Below, one piece after another: positions 1-11,405 of a stretch of DNA of 64,000 bases. Both the position numbers and the translations under genes were made by a program. Numbering within the stretch: position 1 is the first letter of the stretch; each line of letters opens with the position of its first letter. The DNA is taken from contig CM060177.1 in NCBI GenBank assembly GCA_030549775.1, positions 58,840,638 through 58,904,637 of the forward strand. The letters run 5' to 3'. The notes under the pieces are model-generated. The model made no database searches and was not told the DNA's origin. It saw nothing but the letters and a program-made list of their open reading frames with translations. Source of the stretch: Tamarix chinensis (Eukaryota > Streptophyta > Magnoliopsida > Caryophyllales > Tamaricaceae).

Positions 1-145
1 AACAAACCAAAGGTTATATTGTATAATTATTATTCGGGCAAAGAGAGTGTTCTTAGTTTTCTTTACCACCACTATGATTAACTTGCTAACAAACCAAAGG
101 TTATATTGTATTATTATTATTATTATTATTATTCGGGCAAAGAGA
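1..145. repeat. Short direct duplication with ATT expansion
   Basis: Bases 1-48 and about 90-145 share the same segment (AACAAACCAAAGGTTATATT, then an ATT run, then TTCGGGCAAAGAGA). The second copy has a longer ATT run. It probably lies in an intron of the partial gene ending at 344. Confidence 0.8.
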
Positions 146-244
146 ATGACGCTTTGTGCACTTAACATCATGCAACAGTTTGCCTCTACATCCATTTTCT
201 AAATCTATTGTTCTAACTGTATCACATGGGTGATGGGTGTGCAG

Positions 245-344
245 TAAAGAGGAGGAAAAAAATTGCAAAATATGTGATGTGTGTGCCGCAAATGTCTCCT
301 TCAAGGATTTGAACCCCGATGTTAATGAAGTTGCCGATATGTAA
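245..344 (+). CDS. Probable last exon of an unrecognised plus-strand gene (3' partial)
   Basis: After a good acceptor (GTGTGCAG, ending at 244) a frame opens with one split-codon base and runs 32 codons to TAA at 342-344. It reads as a basic/acidic start followed by KICDVCAANVSFKDLNPDV and ends NEVADM. The codon composition is protein-like, and the CxxC pair hints at the end of a small zinc-binding segment, but I do not recognise the protein. Upstream in this frame there is a stop just before the acceptor, as expected of an intron. The rest of the gene would lie to the left of the window. It converges tail to tail with the minus-strand INO80 gene. This could be a chance frame; transcript data would decide. 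Confidence 0.35.
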
Positions 345-993
345 GCTTTGAACCAGAAAAGGTGGAACCTTTATTTTGTGGAACTAGTTCTGGTTCTGTA
401 TGAAATCTGGTTTAGATGGCGCCTGCTTGCTTCTTTCTGCTCGGGTATAGAGTATATCAGGTGTGGAGAACAGGGTGATTAAGTTATTCTGGTCCCCCTC
501 TTTGACCCTATGCTTCTCATAATATGGGAAGAAGGTATTCAGTTACAGAAGTTTCGGGGTATCTGATTGGTGAAGCTTTTAGCGGGAGAAGCATGTCCAA
601 GGGTAGTAATTAAGTACATAAAGAAACAAAACAAGAAATCGTCAATAATTAAAGTTGAGTTGCTAATAACTTGGGACAAAAGAAAGAAAAATGTACACGA
701 AGCTTCACAATATACCCAACACAATGAAATGTCAATAAATAATACGGACACAGATACAATACGCCCTTATTAAAGATGATAATAATAATAATAATAAAGT
801 TTATTCCCGAAACAAAACATCTACTCTACAATTACAGTAGGCTACTACTTAATTGTCCATAAACTGAACCAAACTACCAGACTTGAAGAGAGGCAAATGA
901 TATTATTCCCAGTGTTTAGATTTTCACAAAATCACTAGGGGGTAAAAAGGACATAACTTGGCCAACGATATCAAGCATCAATGGACAAAGACA
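345..993. other. Convergent 3' flanks of two genes
   Basis: This holds no convincing coding frame. It would contain the 3' UTR of the plus-strand partial gene and the 3' UTR of the minus-strand INO80 gene. A short AAT run lies near 780-797. Short frames on both strands here look like chance. Confidence 0.5.
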
Positions 994-3471
994 TCAACCA
1001 GCAGCAGGACTAACCATATGCGCAGCAGTTTCACCCGGCACAATCACCTGAATAGCTTTGTAGCATCGGAGGCTGCAAAGTGGAAGTTTTGTCTTTGAAT
1101 CACGGTACTTGTACGGATTTGTACAGGACGGGCCAGCACATTTCTCTCGAGGAGGTGGGTAGCTGAAATTAGCAGAAAAACTTATCGTGACTAACACCTC
1201 CTTTCAGAAATAGATTAATCTTGTTTAAACAATAGACATAAAACAACAGGTCTCCACTCATTGTCTGTCCTATCTATCAATAAGACGATCAATTCGACAT
1301 GACCATTTTTCACAATGTCATTTGGCTATTAAGTTGTGCATTGTTCGTCACAATCTATAGGCACAAGCACAGAAAAAATAAATCCACAAGAACATCAATC
1401 TTGCATTATATGGAACTGCTACAAAGATTTCATTCTATATAAAGTTGAACCAAGCTAACAAGCAGTCCATAATAGCTGCGACCTTTGGCTAGGGTTACTA
1501 GCTCAATCCAGGCCAGAGACCCTAGTACCACCTGGTCATGGCCTAAGAGTTAGAGGTAAGCAATAAAACCAGTGTCACATACACGGTATTGGGGTATAGC
1601 GAACAATATTTTATATGTAACGTTTTTTTTCTCACAATAAATATTAGCAAATATCAGTGACAATTGGTAAAATACTGGCAAATATCGGCTGATAATAGAT
1701 ATATAGCTGTGAATTTTCTCAAACCATCGCGTATCGCTCATTTTACGTATTGGCTAACCCAATATTATGTATTATGACCGATATTTCCTGCCAGTTACGC
1801 TAATTTCCACAAACAGATCGCTAAATTTTCCTGAGGTTGATGTGGTGACGAAATTGCTTTAACAAACATTAGATATCAACCTGGAGGGTTTTGGATCGAA
1901 TATACTTGGCAAACCGTCCTTCGGAAATGTGACAGTAGTCCCATTAGGGCCCATAATCCATTTGACAGTACTCGACGCACGAACAAGAGCATCAGCAGCC
2001 TTTTCCTGCATCAAACATTATTGGCAACGAAGAATTAACTCAACTGCACTATCAGCAACAACACTTAAATTACTGAAATGCAACAACAGCCATACCTGAG
2101 CCAATTCTTCCTGCCGTTTTTTGTTTCTCTCTTCCTTTTTCTTTCTATTGGAATCTTGACCCAAAATTTTCCTGATTGCCTCGGCCTGAAGCATCCAATC
2201 CATGTAAGATCATACATCCAATTGCAGGTACAAGCATAGAATTGGAGGACAAGGACAAGGACAAACCTCCGATTCCCTAGCAGCTTTCTCATTTTGCATT
2301 CGACGTCTTTGGGCAGCCTCTGCTTTCTTCAGTTGTTGCTCCACATCCGTTAGTTTCTCCTTTTGCTCTGCAATTAACGAACCGAAAACCAATAAAAGAA
2401 GTCCAACTGGTTTCTTTAAGACACAGAAATCTAAAAAGAAAGAGAAAATAAGACGCATATGGAAAATTAAAGAAGCATACTCCTGGATGGGGCAGGAGGT
2501 AATCCATTTGGGAACTCAATTGCACTGGTAACAGCATCCCGGCCTGACTGCATCGCACGTTGACGAGTAGTGAGAGTCAGTTCCCTCCTAGGCTCAACTA
2601 CAGAATCAACAAGTTCCTTAGTTGGCTTCTTTTTACCCTCATTCTCACAATTGGATCCTGGCTCTCTCTCTTCCTCATAATCAGTATCTCCAGATGGGGA
2701 TCTTTTCTTCCCCTCTTTACCTAACTTTAGAGGGATATTACCACAAGGTTTCTCACCAACGCTCCCAGACACCTTGGACAATCTTCGATGTTTTCTACTA
2801 GAATCTTCCTCATTGTTGAATGAAGCAGCCAACTTAGAATTCTTAAGTTTTTCTAAGTATCGGATCTCCCCATCTTCATCATCATCATCACATGCTTCAT
2901 CAATGATGCGTTTCTTTGGGACCCGCCGGCTCTTACGCACAGTATCAGACCTGTCACTTTGCTTCCCAGTATGACTCTTCCCAGATACCTTCACATTCAG
3001 GGAATCCTCTTTTACAATAGCGAAGCCTCCTTGGGAAAAATCCTTCCATGGGATTCCCTGCAAGGTTCCCTTTATATCCGAAGGCGAGAGATCATCATCC
3101 GAAGTATCCTGCAAAGAGAGATTTCATTAGCACCCGGAGAACTCTTTGGGAAGTTATGCAAAGACAATGAATGAGATACGTAATCCCAAAAGACAAAAAT
3201 CTTCCCTAAGAATACTAATACAAAATACTCCACCCGTTTTATAATATAAGGTTTTAAGGTTCCTGCACACAAATTAAGCACACATACGATGAAGCAGTAA
3301 AGTTTAGGAAAGAAGACATCTGCATTTACTAATATAACCTTATATTAACGCTCATTTGAGTCTTGATGGGATGAGAAAGAAAAAATAGAAACTGAGAGAA
3401 GAAGGATAGAATTGGAAATGTGGCATTAATTTTTGATATTTTATTGTAAAATACTTATATTAAGAAACAAA

Positions 3472-3514
<43 letters not shown>

Positions 3515-4479
3515 AAGGCTATCAAGCCCAATATACATTGACTTTTTCAATTCCGATACATAGCGTAATTAGTTTTCCTCTGAAAACTAAAGGAGCCGAC
3601 ATATGGAAACCCAGACCTAGAAGCTTCAAAAGGAAAATAGGAATAACTAACGAACATAGGCACTCAGATGAATGGAAACATAAATTCAGAAGAATAAAAG
3701 TTCCAAACAATAGAATTAACAGTGTCAAAAATGAGACAAGGGATTGAGGGAAAGCAGCAAGCATGGTACTCCCATTGAATCAACTAAGTTATTGGTGCAA
3801 GAATGTTCAAAACCTTAAGGATGAGCTTCTTTCTGGGCATGGCAGGCTCTGAGCCTCTGGAGCACTTTGAAGAAGGATTAGCATCAATTGTTCTTGTGGC
3901 ACCACCAACCTTGAGCTTAACCTTTTTAACTTTGCTCTGGTTTCCTAAGCCATCCACATCTACTCCAGTCGACCCCAAACCTTGAGTACCGCCGCTCTTT
4001 TTACTACTACTCACTACCATAACCCTAGACTTAGATTCCAAGCTATCCTTTAGCTTGTTTGCAATGTTCCAATTAGCAGGAGCAAGGACTCCTTCACTAC
4101 TTCTGTGATTAATTCCGCTACACCCCTGCTCATTGCTGTCCCTAGAATCACTGTTACTATATAATACATCAAGACTGACATCTTCTTTCCTGTTCTTTTT
4201 ATGCAGTTTTTCGCCATCGGGTCCACTGGGTGTGCTAACGCGTGATGCTCCTTGGTTGAGTTTGAACTCTTTCCTGCTTGAACTGTTATCAATGGCATTG
4301 ATCTCATCACTGGAGACCTTGCTCATGTCATCCGAGGGTGGAGTAGATGATAAGGATGAAAAATCACGGCTCTCTGAGAATGGCTGGGATTCGGGCCTAG
4401 GTCGACGGAATGTGTGGCTCCTCTTCTTTCTCACAGCTGTATGGTTGATGCCCTCGAACTGACCTCCAAACTCTTCCAT
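994..4479 (-). CDS. INO80B (IES2): INO80 complex subunit B / IES2-like protein, PAPA-1 region plus HIT zinc finger
   Basis: Spliced gene; coding exons in transcript order are 4479-3814, 3108-2481, 2367-2267, 2185-2096, 2005-1881 and 1162-994. All five introns are GT-AG and the phases join cleanly to 592 codons plus TGA. Residues 1-222 are serine/lysine-rich and disordered, starting MEEFGGQFEG. Residues 223-392 are acidic and basic low complexity. From about residue 393 comes the PAPA-1-like region (LTTRQRAMQ, then SRKQKEKL, EQQLKKAEAAQRRR and AEAIRKILGQDS), largely a charged helix. The C-terminus is an HIT-type zinc finger with Cys545, Cys550, Cys566 and Cys570 (EKCAGPSC, PLCSLRC). In yeast and animals the homologue is a subunit of the INO80 nucleosome-remodelling complex, where it stimulates the ATPase; the same nuclear role is inferred here. 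All visible residues are intact and it is the only clearly functional host gene here. Confidence 0.93.
3476..3511. repeat. (AT)n microsatellite in intron 1 of the INO80B-like gene
   Basis: About 18 uninterrupted AT units lie inside the coding-region intron between 3109 and 3813. Confidence 0.9.
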
Positions 4480-5520
4480 TCAGAGGGTTGGCAAGCAAGA
4501 TCCTAAAAAACAGAAAGGCCCACTCCTTTAAATGAAGGAGATCATAAAACTAACTTACCCCTTGCATATTTAACTTCGAAATATCAAACCACAAAACAGG
4601 GAATCAAGTTCTCAGCTTTCAATAGAAGAAATCAATATTATATAAACCAAGATCAATCCCCACGGCATCATGGCAAAAAAGCAAAAAAAAAAAAAAAATA
4701 CTAAGGGAATAGAAGTGTACGAAGCAATGCCATAGCGCATACTTATGTTAGCTCCAGTTTCCATTAGACATTTACTAGCAATCAACCTAAGAAGAAAACC
4801 ATGATATGACAAACTGAATAACACATAATATGAATACATGACGCTACATGTGAGAAAAAGCACGTCTTCGGATGACCATGAGGAAAACATGGTAAACACT
4901 AATAAAAAGATCCCGAGGGCAAGCCCATAAAACAAGTTCAAAAGGACAAGAACAACCATAAATGCAAAATCATGAACTATGCAGAAACAAAACATGTTTA
5001 CGCAAGATCAAACAACTCAGAGCAACCATTCATCCAGAAAAACTGAATCTAAAACAAGAATTGGCCAAATTATAATCCGGGAAAAATGTATAAAAAATAA
5101 AACTAACAAGCCAAGAAAAAAAATTAATCAATCGCATGTCAGAGCACCAAATCAAACCCCCATACTTCCCCCTTTTTCCAAAAATTAATACAGCTATGAG
5201 CTTACACTGATCAAACAGCAAACCTAACAACCATCGAACACGTACTATCCCCGAAGGAAATCAAATCCCTCGAATCAAAATCAAAGCATCCCATATCTAA
5301 CATAGCAACAAAACCTCAACTCAGAAAAGTGAGAGAAATAAGGAGCGAGAATTACCTCGGCAGCGGTTCAGATGATGAAGAGACGGACAGAGAGCGCGAG
5401 AGAAGATGGAGAAGGATGAGAAGGTCAGAGTGAGAAAAGAGGAGGAAAGAGAAGTGGTTGGGGAATGGAAGAAAAGACGAAACGAGGGAAGACGAGAGAG
5501 TAGAGTCGGTATTTTTTCTA
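4480..5520 (-). other. 5' leader of the INO80B-like gene with a leader intron
   Basis: Reading the minus strand, a pyrimidine-rich segment from about 5520 to 5356 ends in CGAG followed by the donor GTAATT. An acceptor (TTTTTTAG) ends at about 4512, 30 bases before the ATG at 4479. A first non-coding exon, an intron of about 0.84 kb and a short second leader piece are therefore likely. Leader introns are common in plant housekeeping genes. The exact transcription start is not visible. Confidence 0.55.
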
Positions 5521-6158
5521 GGGTTATTGTAGGAAGATGAGGACGATAATAGGATTGGCGATGGTGGAAGAGAAGACGCTTCCATAGGCTGGCCAGTAGA
5601 GGCAGTAGTAATAATCTTCTCCATTTTTTTTGCTGAGTCCACACCACACACGATAAAGCCCTTGCTGGTTATTTTGGGTCCTAACTTTTGTCTGTTGATA
5701 ATTATTTGGTATGGTTGGGGCGGACGTGTGTATCCCTGGCTCCCTCTCTGTCCTCCCTTCACTACCGGCTTCTTCCCTTTCACGCTCTTTTCTGTTTCTC
5801 TCTCTTCCTTTCATTCTTTGCATTCTACGTAGTACGCACGGATTTTGCTTTGCTGCAAGTCTATGCGCACGATAAGGCAGTCTACGCACCCGTGGTCTTT
5901 GTTAGCGCTCTCCTCCTTCGTCTTCTACGCTTGGACCTCACGTGCATCAGATGTGACCCGCCATTTCCCTCTCTCTTTCTTCTTTAGTTTCCTCGTCTAG
6001 TGTGGTTAAGAAATTAAAATATTTTTAAAAAAATTAAGCAAAGGAGAATTCGTGATTTCACTTATTCGTTCCACGATCCTTCATGATTATATCTTATAAC
6101 ATATGTATCACCTATCACTGCTAATTAAGATATGAAAATCTAGTATGATCAAGGATGT
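5521..6158 (-). promoter_or_regulatory. Upstream/promoter region of the INO80B-like gene
   Basis: This is the non-repetitive gap between the leader and the first retroelement remnant. It contains pyrimidine-rich stretches and no clear TATA element at a convincing position. A frame on the minus strand continues the leader upwards (MEKIITTASTGQPMEASS), which may be an upstream open frame or chance. Nothing else is supported. Confidence 0.35.
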
Positions 6159-7247
6159 TGTAATATCTTAAATTTTAATTAAATATAATTTTAAGTAATT
6201 AATATCTTAATTTAATTTAAATCTTGAAAAAATTTATATTGTTATATCCTATTCTAATCTCCATTTTGGATTCTCAATCCGTTTACCTAATCCTAACTCC
6301 GAAAAGTTGTTAAATATATTATATTAGTATCATAATCTAAAATTATTATAACCTAAAACATTTTTTTTTCTTTTTCCTCATTTTCCTTTTATTTTTCCCT
6401 CCTTTTCTTTTCTTTTCTTCTCCTTTCTTTTTTTCCAATTTGATTATTTTCCTTCTCCTACTTCTTTTTTCTTCTTGCGTGTGAGACCTTGACAATTCAC
6501 AACAATGTTTCTACTAGGTCATGCCTAATTAAGTATCAACTCCCATTCCGTGAGTGTTTTTGCTTGTTACAACCCATGCTAATTGTGTTTGCTTCCTTTC
6601 TATCCATCTCACCCCGCTTGTACATGTCTCTATATATATGGTGCAATAAAGCCCCAAGCTCCCTTTGTCTTCCTCCATTTTTTTATTTTTTATTTTGTTA
6701 AGAAGTTGCACCACCAAACATAGATTCTCCTTCATTCTTTCTCTACTCCTCACCATTGCTAAAACAACCCCAAAACCACACATTTGATAGCCTTCAACCA
6801 AGCACTACCCCAACCATAGAAAAAACTCACCTTCTCCCCACCCTTACACTAGCAAAAATCACCACAACACACCCTCCACCATTAGCCATCTTCACCAAAA
6901 CCCTTCAATTTCCCTCTCCCAATGTGCATCTACAAGTCCAATTAAAACTAACCCCTAACTACAACAAACTCCACCACAACAACCACCTTACCTTTGCCCT
7001 TCACTACTATTCACAACCCCTAGCAACGGCCAAAAGCACCTTACCTCACCCCCCCCCCCATTCAGCTCCAACCAACACAACCTACATCCACCATTCGACC
7101 TAACCAACTGAATCCCACCCACCACCTTTAACCACACCAATCTAGACTCACACACTCTATTCGACCACCTCCATCGATTCTACCTCCTTTGCTTCACCCT
7201 CCCTCGCTATTGCAAAATCCTAAGAAATTATAGGTTGTGTCGTTGCT
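6159..7247 (+). mobile_element. Decayed left part of a giant-LTR unit
   Basis: It starts TGTAATATCTTAAATTTT and follows the same order of blocks as the intact family A units: an AT-rich edge, then a T/C-rich block from about 6360, then a C/A-rich CACC-type block. It is cut at 7248 by another unit of the same family. No right half was located, so the boundary is tentative. The protein-like frames here (proline- and histidine-rich) are composition artefacts. Confidence 0.4.
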
Positions 7248-9059
7248 TGTAATACTCCAAAATTATAAAACCTAGAGTTAAATGATTAATCTTTATTTGG
7301 AATAATTAAATTTTAAATTATTAATTTAAGTATTTTGTGGATTTTTGATTTATAAAAAATAAATAAATAAATAAACTAGATATGATTATTTAGTAAATTA
7401 AAATAAATATTTTATTATTTTATCATACTATTTTTATTTAAATAGTTTTCCAAACCTATATTTTACTAAAATTATTCTCTTAAATTGATATCTTAAATTT
7501 TAAATAAATTAATTTATTAAAATAATTTATCCATATAAATAATTAAATACTCTAATTTCAAAAAAAAAATTTACCTTTTTCCTTTTTCTTTCTCCTTTTT
7601 CCTTCCTTTTCATTTTTTCTTCTTTTCCACCTGCCCTTGCCAGCCTTGCTCTCTCCCTCTCTCTCATATCCCTTTCCTTTCCATTTTGAGCCAAACTCCC
7701 TCTGCACAGCCCCTCTTGCATGCCCCCTATTTCCCCTTTTCTTCCTTCCTTCTCCCTGCCATCTTCCTTACCCTGTAGCCTACACCCCCTACCTAACCCA
7801 ACCATGTCTGCCCTCATTTCCCTTTCCTTTTATTCACCTTATTTCCTTCTCCTCTATCCTATCTCCTTCCCCCTCAAGCCTCTTCTTCTCCCCTACCAAG
7901 CCTCTTTTGTCTCCCTTCTTCCCTTCTTCTTCTTCTCCTCCCCTATTTTTGTTTCGCCACCCTCAACTATCATCTCTGCCGGACTGCCACCCAACCAACC
8001 ACCACACCAACTGCCTAGCCTCCTCTACTTCGTCCCTACACTACCACCTTGTGCTGCTATTTCCCCTTTTCTACCACCACCAAATCCACCCCTCAACCCC
8101 TTAATACCTCCTTCACCACCTCCCTACCTCAGTCAGTCAAGATCTCTCCTGTAGCCCCTCCTTTTCTTCTCTTGTTTTCCTTCCTTCTCCTTCTTCTCCC
8201 TTCTTTTGCACCACCTTTCTAGCCCTGCCACCATTATCCCTACCATCTTGAGCCACTAATCTCTAACCCTCGACCACCACCTACACTTTTCCACCCTTAT
8301 AGCACCTAGCCACTACCCCCACTCCCCTCCACAAGCCCTTAATTGAAGCCTCAAACTCTCAACTGAGCCCTTTCCCCCCTTCTCCCAACTCTTCTCTTCA
8401 TCAATAATCTCCCCCTATTATTGTGGATGCAGCGTGAGTCTTGCTACATATTTTGAGTTAACTAATTTTATGGTATAAATATAGTTAATATTAATATATA
8501 TTTACCAAGATTTTTGATAAAAAATTATTCTTTTAATTTTATACTACTAATATGCTAGTTTTTGTATTATTTCTAGATACTAATTTTTACTAATCAAAGC
8601 TAAAATTTTTAAACACAATACCGGTAAAGTTTAATTATTATTGAAAATAAGATAAACATTATACCCTATTAAAATGTGTAGATATATATATATGCTAGTA
8701 CATTAGGGTTTTGAATATACTTGTGTGAATATTATATGACGTTAAGTATACCATGATTTGTAACATATATTGGTAGTTGAAATAAAAAGTAACCTATATT
8801 ATGAAATGTGTCATATGTAGAAATGGTGGTTAAGAAAGGAGCCTTATTGTTAATAATAATATTAGATGCATGTATATATCATGATAAGCAAATATTGTCA
8901 TTTGTAATAGAGATAATGTTAATATGAGCCCTAGGGGTATTTTAGTAATTTTTACTTGGACATAGGGTATGGTCTAAATAAATATGCACGTTAGGTGATA
9001 ATGGGTATTACTAATGAATAATGATGGTTGGTGGTGTTAGGTGATGCATGTGGATCATG

Positions 9060-9870
9060 GGTGTTAATAATTTGTATTAGGGGTATTTTAGTAATTTTGG
9101 GCATAAGAAGGGATAAATTGGTAATTTTATGAATAAAAAGGGTAATATGGTAATTTAATAAGTAATAATGGTAGTTTGATAATTTTGGCATGAAAAGGGG
9201 TAACTTGGTAATTTTATGAATAAATGGGGTAATATGGTAAATTAAAAAGTGAGAAGAGCAGTTTGGTAATTTTGGTATGAAAAATGGGTAACTTGGTAAT
9301 TTTATGAATAAAAAGGATAATATAGTAAATTAATAAGTAAGAAGGGTAGTTTGGTACTTTTGGCATGAAAAAAGGGGTAACTTGGTAATTGTATGAATAA
9401 AGATAGTAATTTGATAAATTAATAAGAGGGGTATTTTGGAAATTTTGACATAAACAAAGGGGTAACTTGGTAATTTTATAAATAAAAGGGTTAATATGGT
9501 AACTTAATAAGTAAGAGGGGTATTTTGGTAATTTGGCATGAAAAGGGGGTAACTTAGTAATTATATAATTATGGAGGGTAATTTGGTAATTTAAGAAGTA
9601 TGAGGGGTAAATTGGTAATTTAATAAGTATGAAGGATAATTTCGTAATTCAATAAACTTGAAGGCAATTTGGTAGTTTTAATAAGTATAAAGGAAATTTT
9701 GGTAATTATATAAGTATGACGAGTAAATTGGTACTTGTATAAGTTTGAAGGGTGTTTTGGGTAATTATACAAGTATGAAGGATAATTTGGTAATTTGGTA
9801 AGCAAAAGGGTATTTTAATAAATAGGCAAGTAAGAGGGGTAATTTAGTAATTTTGTAAGTAAAGAAGGGT
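9060..9870 (+). repeat. GGTAATT-type minisatellite inside the LTR
   Basis: Irregular repeats of about 30 bases built on GGGTAATTTGGTAATTTTAT with AAGTAAGAGGG-type linkers. The same type of array occupies the same relative place in the other subfamily A units. Confidence 0.85.
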
Positions 9871-11106
9871 AAATCAGTTATTTACATATAACATGGCAAT
9901 GGATTTAATAAGCCTCCATAATAAGACATAAAGGATATTAAATAATAGAATAAGGGTTTATGGCCTTAGTATCACTTGTTTAAATATAACCATGTATATT
10001 ATAAGGATAACGGTATTTCAGTAAATCAATAAATATCAAAAGGATAATGCATGGTATAGGGTTGAATAGATAATTAAGGGTATGATATAATTTTTATTTC
10101 ATTATCATACTGAAGGTGCCTTAACAGTTAATTATGCATGGAAATGTGTACTAGATGTGCTAAAAGTAAATGTTAGGATTTATGTGTTCAATGATCCCTT
10201 GGTATAGAGTACTTGATTCTGTGACCGATAGTATAATCATGATATGATAACCTATTATAGCATGTGGATAAATAAAAATGAAGTATATAATGGAAATAGA
10301 TGATAAAAGAAAGCCTTAGCCTTAGGAGCATTCTTGTCATTTCAATATGAGGTACCCAGGTATAAGAATTAGAACCTATGTTGGCCTTAATGGACTAAGT
10401 TAACATGAACAAAAATACTAATAATGATTACTTAATAATAATGGAAACAAATAAAAATGAATAAGTATATGACTGTTGTGTTTCTTGTCGTCACCATAAT
10501 TAAGATACTTATAATTAAAGTAGAAGACCTCGAGATCGGGAATGGTGGCTCTTTAGGGGGTTGCTACCCTAAATATGTGGTTTAGCCCATGATTATTCTA
10601 GATTTTGCTGGTGTGCCTTACTACCCTAGCTAGACCCTACATCTTACTCTATTTAGCTCTATGGACCTACTTAAGGGGTATGTATACTTATGGATTTTGT
10701 ATCCTTGTTGGTAGGGTATTATGTGTCATCATGCACCAGTGTGACCAGGGTACTTTTGTGTCCCTCAATTGATGGTTGGAGGATATTGTGCTGCTTGTAT
10801 GTGCCAGTATGATCGGTGTACCTTTGTATCCCCAAGTTCGTGATCTCCCTCTTGAGTTAAATAAATGGAATTGTTGTGTTAATTAAAAGGAAATATATCA
10901 ATCATTTAAAATGCAAGATTATTAAGATGGGCCAAGATGAATTATATCATGTGTACTTGTAACACCCCGAGTCAACACGACCACACGGGGGCTACCTTGG
11001 AGCGCTTTCGGATTGATTGACTGGCCCCACAAATCAACACGAGTCCTTTTAGCACGCTTTGTCCTCACTCACGCACTTCCCGAGAAATTTTCAGAAAATT
11101 TCGAAA

Positions 11107-11210
11107 CTTCCCAGGAGGTCACCCATCCTAAAATTACTCCATGGCTAGCACGCTTAACTGTGGAGTTCTTAGGACAGAATTACCAAAAGGATGGTATACC
11201 ATGTTGATAT
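11107..11210 (-). other. 5S rRNA-derived segment in the Cassandra LTR
   Basis: The plus strand reads CTTCCCAGGAGGTCACCCAT, then AGCACGCTTAACTG and GGAGTTCTTAGGA, the reverse complement of the 3' half of plant 5S rRNA (AACTCCGCAGTTAAGCGTGC ... GGGTGACCTCCTGGGAAG). In Cassandra this region retains RNA polymerase III promoter boxes and lies in the sense orientation of the element, as here. Confidence 0.88.
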
Positions 11211-11392
11211 AAGTAGCCAAATCGATCCTTATAACACTCCGCTCAATTTGGGGTATTACATTCACCCCCACTCAAAGAACGCAACGTCCTTGTTGCGCCT
11301 CAACCAATGACTGTCTCAATACAGTTCATCCCAAGAATCGTCCCGCTAGGTGGCTGACTGGCTCATCCAAGTTCAGCTCACGGTTGCGGTTT

Positions 11393-11405
11393 TGCTCTGA
11401 TACCA
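11393..11405 (-). other. Primer binding site of the Cassandra element
   Basis: Minus-strand TGGTATCAGAGCA, complementary to the 3' end of plant initiator methionyl tRNA, two bases inside the LTR that starts the element in its own orientation. Confidence 0.9.

Noticed and set aside
11013..11207. Small plus-strand frame in the Cassandra LTR
   Set aside because: It is antisense to the 5S rRNA-like segment; Cassandra elements are non-coding.
11107..11210. A functional 5S rRNA gene
   Set aside because: Only part of the 5S sequence is present, with substitutions and missing the 5' portion, and it is bounded by Cassandra LTR ends with a target duplication.
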